From contig PMON01000077.1 in assembly GCA_003162395.1 (NCBI GenBank), forward strand, positions 1 to 55,277: a stretch of DNA of 55,277 nt. The letters are read 5' to 3'. Of the stretch, positions 53,018 through 55,277 are shown in pieces (position 1 is the first letter of the stretch; each line of letters opens with the position of its first letter). This DNA is from Acidimicrobiaceae bacterium. Its GTDB lineage: Bacteria > Actinomycetota > Acidimicrobiia > Acidimicrobiales > RAAP-2. The notes under the pieces were generated by a model. That model was given only the letters and a program-made list of their open reading frames with translations, was not told the origin of the DNA and did no database searches. A program made the position numbers and the translations under genes.

Positions 53018-53605
53018 CTAACGCCTTCCCTGGCCTTGTGGTTCGGCCGAGGACAAGACGGGGGTCGTTGGGGTCACTCTCGGCGCGGCGGCGACCGGGA
53101 CCGTGTAGCCATAGCCGTAGATCTCGGCTGCCGTGCCACCGTACGCGATGGCGTAGAGGCTCTTGCCTGCGGGTATCACGATGCCAGGTCCCAGCGGGAA
53201 GACCATGGCCCCGATGGTCGGTGGGTTCCAGTCCACCAGAAAGCTCACGCACGATGCGCCCGTGGACACCCCGACCTGGTTGCCCATGACGTACACGTCC
53301 TCAGTGAGCTGAGTGACGATCATGGAGGTCCCCGGCGGCGCCGTGAAGACCTTCACGCACGTCCCGCCCACGCCGTACTTGTGGAAAGCACGAAAGGAGC
53401 CAGGGTCAGCAACCGTCGTCGCGATCTGGCCCGTCTTCGCGACGACTGCCTTGGTGCCGTTCGGACCGGCGATGTTCACGACGCTGAGCGTCGCGGCGAC
53501 GGCAACGGCAGGCGCGGCGATCAGGCCGATGACGAGTCCCACCGTGAGCCACAAGGGGCTCGCCCATCGGCGTCCTCTAGCTGTCTCATCGTGTTGCGAA
53601 GTCAC
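53018..53605 (-). CDS. secreted or surface hypothetical protein (195 aa)
   Basis: A GTG-initiated protein with one N-terminal hydrophobic segment (LTVGLVIGLIAAPAVAVAAT) and a beta-rich domain (GTCVKVFTAPPGTSMIVTQL, GASCVSFLVDWNP, GIVIPAGKSLYAIAYGG) with two Cys. A Thr/Pro-rich tail ends in QGQGRR. It resembles actinobacterial surface proteins found near collar-type proteins; no function is known. AAAGGA lies about 11 bases before the start. Confidence 0.7.
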   Translation of the reverse strand: MTSQHDETARGRRWASPLWLTVGLVIGLIAAPAVAVAATLSVVNIAGPNGTKAVVAKTGQIATTVADPGSFRAFHKYGVGGTCVKVFTAPPGTSMIVTQLTEDVYVMGNQVGVSTGASCVSFLVDWNPPTIGAMVFPLGPGIVIPAGKSLYAIAYGGTAAEIYGYGYTVPVAAAPRVTPTTPVLSSAEPQGQGRR

Positions 53606-53727
53606 AGAGATTCATCCTTTCGCTCGGTGCGCGATCTCGACCGACAGCGTCGCTCACCACGTCGCGTTGCCGATGGAGCCGTCGCATCGGCAGTCTCGCA
53701 CCCATCACTCGCCTAGGGCGTGATTCT

Positions 53728-54156
53728 GTGGAGTTCGGCGCGTCGACGCTTGCGTGCTATGGATCGTCGCGCCAGTTCGACAGGTACGAGCGCAGCGCCA
53801 CGTGTCGCGACGTGGGCGTCGTCGCCTCGACCGAGATCACCGCGGTCATGCAGCCAGGCAAGTCGGGGACCTGGAATCTCTTCGTCATCGAGCCACGCAG
53901 CGTCGCGAGTCCGCCACCCCGATCGATTTCACGTATTCCCGTGTCGACCAAGGGCGGGAAGTCGCTAGCTGAGGTAGAAGGCTTCTTCGCGGCGCCGAAC
54001 CTTCAGTCTGGTCTCAAGGGGATCCGCAAACCCGACTCCCTCAGCAATGGATACCTGCTTCGATGGTACGTCTCGTCGTCGCAGAAACTTGAACAGCTTT
54101 CTCACGCGACCTCCTGGATCCTCGATGAACCAGTGTGCGGACCCACCGTTTCCTGA
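53728..54156 (+). CDS. hypothetical protein (142 aa), possibly 5'-truncated
   Basis: Third-position G/C is high in the first two-thirds of this frame, so it is or was coding. Unrecognised; it includes TEITAVMQPGKSGTWNLFVI and a C-terminal YLLRWYVSSSQKLEQLSHAT. The frame stays open upstream without a start codon into the previous gene's 5' region, so GTG 53728 may be a fortuitous start and the gene a remnant. Confidence 0.42.
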   Translation: MEFGASTLACYGSSRQFDRYERSATCRDVGVVASTEITAVMQPGKSGTWNLFVIEPRSVASPPPRSISRIPVSTKGGKSLAEVEGFFAAPNLQSGLKGIRKPDSLSNGYLLRWYVSSSQKLEQLSHATSWILDEPVCGPTVS

Positions 54157-54373
54157 TCGCGTCAGCACGATGAACGCTCCGTGAACCTGGTCGAGGCCCA
54201 GAGATCGCCGCAAGAGAAGCCTGCGCCTTGCCGTTGACTCGTGGTGTCCCCATTTTCTCTGGACTGTCGGCGGAATCTGCGTTCGAGTCAATGACGTGTA
54301 AGCATCGCTGCCAACCGCCAAGTTCACCTCGCGCTGCCCGTCACGACGATGCCACCGGAGACAGGAACAGACC

Positions 54374-54877
54374 ATGACGACGCCAACGACCACCTTGGAC
54401 ACGACCTTCAGCGACCCAGAAACCACGGCAACGAGCTGGGACGACACGCGTACCACGCTGGAAGCGGCCGAGCTGTGCTGGATTGCCACCGTTCGGGCGG
54501 ACGGGCGACCGCACATGACCCCCCTCGTCGCGGTCTGGCTCGACGACGCACTGCACTTCTGCACTGGCGACGCCGAGCAGAAGGCGGTCAACCTGCGCAA
54601 CAACCAGAACGTGATTCTGATGACCGGCTGCAACCAGTGGGATGGGGGACTCGACGTCGTTGTCGAGGGGCAGGCGGTCCGGGTTACCGATCGCAGCACG
54701 CTGCAGCGCCTCGCTGAGGTCTGGGCACGCAAATGGGACGGCCGCTGGCAGTACGAATCGGCCGATGGCGGCTTCCAGGGCGACGAGAACGAAGGCGTCC
54801 TGGTGTTCTCCGTCCGACCGGCCAAGGTCTTCGCGTTCGCCAAGGGCAACTTCAGCCACACTCGGCACCTGTTCTAA
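54374..54877 (+). CDS. pyridoxamine 5'-phosphate oxidase-family (FMN/F420-binding split-barrel) protein
   Basis: A 167-aa split-barrel flavin-binding protein: AELCWIATVRADGRPHMTPL, VAVWLDDALHFCTGDAEQKA, VNLRNNQNVILMTGCNQWDG, VVVEGQAVRVTDRSTLQRLA and a final FSVRPAKVFAFAKGNFSHTR. Typical of F420-dependent TIGR03618/PPOX-like oxidoreductases in Actinobacteria; the cofactor is inferred. ACAGGAA precedes the ATG. Confidence 0.88.
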   Translation: MTTPTTTLDTTFSDPETTATSWDDTRTTLEAAELCWIATVRADGRPHMTPLVAVWLDDALHFCTGDAEQKAVNLRNNQNVILMTGCNQWDGGLDVVVEGQAVRVTDRSTLQRLAEVWARKWDGRWQYESADGGFQGDENEGVLVFSVRPAKVFAFAKGNFSHTRHLF

Positions 54878-55119
54878 CGACCGATGGCCACCGCGATCGT
54901 GTGAACGATCAGTGCATCGCCAAGATCTCGACCATGTGATCGAGATTCGATTGACGTCACCGAAGGTCGCGATGCACACCGTGCTTCGACATCACGAAGA
55001 GTGACTTCGATTGGAAAGGTCTCAGCGGTCGAGAGGGGAATCTGTGCTTGGCCTCTTGTGTCGCTAGGTCATCGTGGGCTGATGGTGGGCTTCTCCCGAT
55101 TTGACGGACAACCGACATC

Positions 55120-55134
55120 AGGTGCAGAGCACCT
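55120..55134 (+). repeat. small hairpin ahead of the transposase gene
   Basis: AGGTGC (55120-55125) pairs with GCACCT (55129-55134) around AGA, just upstream of GGGAGGGAG and the transposase ATG. Such hairpins can limit read-through into transposase genes. The left inverted repeat of the element probably lies near 55080 but cannot be fixed without its partner. Confidence 0.4.
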
Positions 55135-55149
55135 GGGAGGGAGTCCATC

Positions 55150-55277
55150 ATGGAGACCATGGCAAAGCGAAAGACACGACCACGCCGGTCGTTCACCCCG
55201 GAGTTCAAAGCTGAGATCGTCGAGCGCTGCAGGGCTGGTGACCGATCGATCGGCCAGGTGGCAAAGGACTTCGATCT
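55150..55277 (+). mobile_element. IS3-family-like transposase OrfA, 3' cut by the window edge
   Basis: The 42 visible codons read RRSFTPEFKAEIVERCRAGD then RSIGQVAKDFDL, the helix-turn-helix of IS3-family OrfA proteins. GGGAGGGAG precedes ATG 55150 (an alternative ATG lies at 55159). The rest of the element is beyond the right edge, so completeness is unknown. Confidence 0.82.

Noticed and set aside
51697-53605. Prophage remnant based on the tail-collar protein
   Set aside because: No capsid, tail, integrase or lysis gene is nearby, and the protein has a secretion signal.
53965-54861. 298-codon minus-strand frame opposite the PPOX-family gene
   Set aside because: No motif or codon support, whereas the plus-strand protein is a clear split-barrel family member.
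1-55277. tRNA or rRNA genes
   Set aside because: I looked for T-loop GGTTCGAATCC-like sequences and rRNA-like conserved blocks on both strands and saw none; a covariance-model scan would be decisive.

Overview
This 55 kb window comes from a high-GC chromosome with strong G/C at third codon positions, frequent GTG starts and actinobacterial families: DUF35/Ltp2-type thiolase, MaoC, FadD, SGNH esterase, Eis acetyltransferase, TIGR03086, CHAP and Cys-paired beta-propeller secreted proteins. At least seven genes have a TANNNT -10 box exactly six bases before the start codon, the geometry of leaderless transcripts common in Actinobacteria. An acidimicrobial or related actinobacterial lineage is my best guess (inference). 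The DNA looks chromosomal: there is no CRISPR array, rRNA, or tRNA that I could see. The only mobile element is the start of a transposase at the right edge.

1-5.5 kb: the 3' end of a quinone oxidoreductase-type dehydrogenase, then a tight operon of DUF35 protein, Ltp2-like thiolase/aldolase, two MaoC-type hydratases and a FadD19-like CoA ligase. This gene content recalls the mycobacterial igr/steroid side-chain cluster. 5.5-25 kb: mixed accessory genes, including a secreted seven-bladed propeller, two SDR/VOC-type enzymes, a DinB protein, a secreted SGNH hydrolase, a methyltransferase, a nucleotidyltransferase, a frameshifted NUDIX gene, DUF899, an FtsX-type permease, an ArsR-DUF2071 operon, Eis and AraC, DUF167, OsmC, an aminoglycoside-adenylyltransferase-like protein and a CHAP-domain wall hydrolase. 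24.7-30 kb: a NarL-type two-component system divergent from the CHAP gene, HtpX-like protease facing LemA, and an ammonium transporter. 30-40 kb: small orphan genes, an RsiV-like secreted protein, glutamate decarboxylase, a small C2H2-like protein, a ribbon-helix-helix protein, a second CoA ligase, a streptomycin-kinase-like protein and an SDR.

41-54 kb is rich in secreted proteins. Two paralogues, at 41.2 and 49.3-51.1 kb, share a roughly 300-residue domain with FWG, HEYAE-TD and GEIGDKC motifs but carry different C-terminal repeats. Between and beside them lie an AbrB/PIN toxin-antitoxin module with a readable promoter-operator, a BNR-repeat protein, a tail-collar protein and small membrane or secreted proteins. 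The first paralogue has a perfect 18-bp palindrome, partly repeated 30 bp downstream, just before its ribosome binding site.

Gene decay is conspicuous: a one-base deletion in a NUDIX gene, and remnants of a SpoU methyltransferase, a nucleotidyltransferase and a HIT-family hydrolase. Convergent gene pairs are separated by strong hairpins. All functional names rest on motif recognition by eye; no database search was run.
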